Positions 14,829-14,936 of a stretch of DNA of 14,936 nt are shown here, one piece after another. The stretch is from Clostridia bacterium DTU080 (GTDB taxonomy: Bacteria; Bacillota; Limnochordia; DTU080). The DNA is taken from contig LFTP01000351.1 of the NCBI GenBank assembly GCA_001513395.1, positions 1 to 14,936 on the forward strand, given 5' to 3'. Positions within the stretch are counted from its first letter, which is position 1; the number at the start of each line of letters is the position of its first letter. Below the pieces are notes generated by a model. The model was given only the letters and a program-made list of their open reading frames with translations. It had not been told where the DNA came from and did no database searches. The position numbers and the translations under genes were made by a program.

Positions 14829-14936
14829 ATGCGGTGTAAATTCGTCTCCCGGCTGTTGAGTTCAAACTTAGGCTGCGGTGTTTCGTTGGGACTCCGTCTC
14901 AGTAGGTTTGTCGTTGCTTTCTGAGCGTTTGTGCTC
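14816..14936 (+). mobile_element. Left terminus of a probable IS256-family insertion sequence
   Basis: AAGTCC (14820-14825), eight bases, then GTGTAAA (14834-14840) reproduces the order and spacing of the IS256 terminal inverted repeat (AAGTCC, eight bases, GTGTAAA). By that alignment the element begins near 14816, inside the SBP F coding region. No transposase is visible in the 96 bases that follow the terminus, consistent with its leader lying before the gene. The other end and the target duplication are outside the window, so the assignment rests on one terminus. Confidence 0.55.

Noticed and set aside
1..14936. CRISPR arrays, tRNA or rRNA genes
   Set aside because: No regularly spaced repeats, cloverleaf sequences or rRNA signatures were seen on either strand.

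Overview
The window looks like a fast-changing accessory or transport region of an anaerobic bacterium. Base composition is moderately G+C-rich, and almost every gene is preceded by a strong AGGAGG-type ribosome binding site, which suggests a Bacillota-like or deep-branching anaerobe. Seven genes encode family-1 extracellular solute-binding proteins (SBPs), the ligand-capturing subunits of ABC sugar or oligosaccharide importers. None has a recognisable lipobox cysteine. All seven carry what look like ordinary signal peptidase I signals, which fits free periplasmic proteins and hence a two-membrane cell envelope (inference). No permease, ATPase, glycosidase or regulator gene is present, so the SBPs are orphans within this window. 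The taxon cannot be fixed from the sequence alone.

Layout from left to right. (1) 1-57 is the last part of a group II intron (end of domain V plus domain VI). It ends inside an SBP gene on the opposite strand, leaving only about 190 N-terminal residues (49-627, minus). (2) 916-7270 is a plus-strand operon: SBP A, a 772-residue iron-sulfur protein related to epoxyqueuosine reductase and reductive dehalogenases but built of two full units and one degenerate unit, SBP B and SBP C. It ends at a hairpin terminator shared with a convergent operon. (3) 11590-7363 is the convergent minus-strand operon: SBP D, a 349-residue FAD-dependent oxidoreductase, and a 631-residue FAD-dependent oxidoreductase with a helical HEAT-like C-terminal extension. 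(4) After a 463-base divergent intergenic region, SBP E (12054-13343) is transcribed alone and ends at a strong terminator. (5) Immediately after that terminator lies a dead, internally deleted group II intron (about 13427-14462) whose maturase lost its catalytic reverse transcriptase core. (6) The start of a seventh SBP gene (14610) is cut at about 14815 by what looks like the left end of an IS256-family insertion sequence running off the window.

The genes suggest that soluble SBPs were co-opted alongside cytoplasmic redox enzymes: an Fe-S protein in one operon and two flavoproteins in the other. The shared theme is two unidirectional operons, each pairing SBP genes with unusual redox proteins. 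A link between ligand capture and redox processing is inference. The three mobile-element footprints show that SBP genes here are being duplicated, diverging and decaying.
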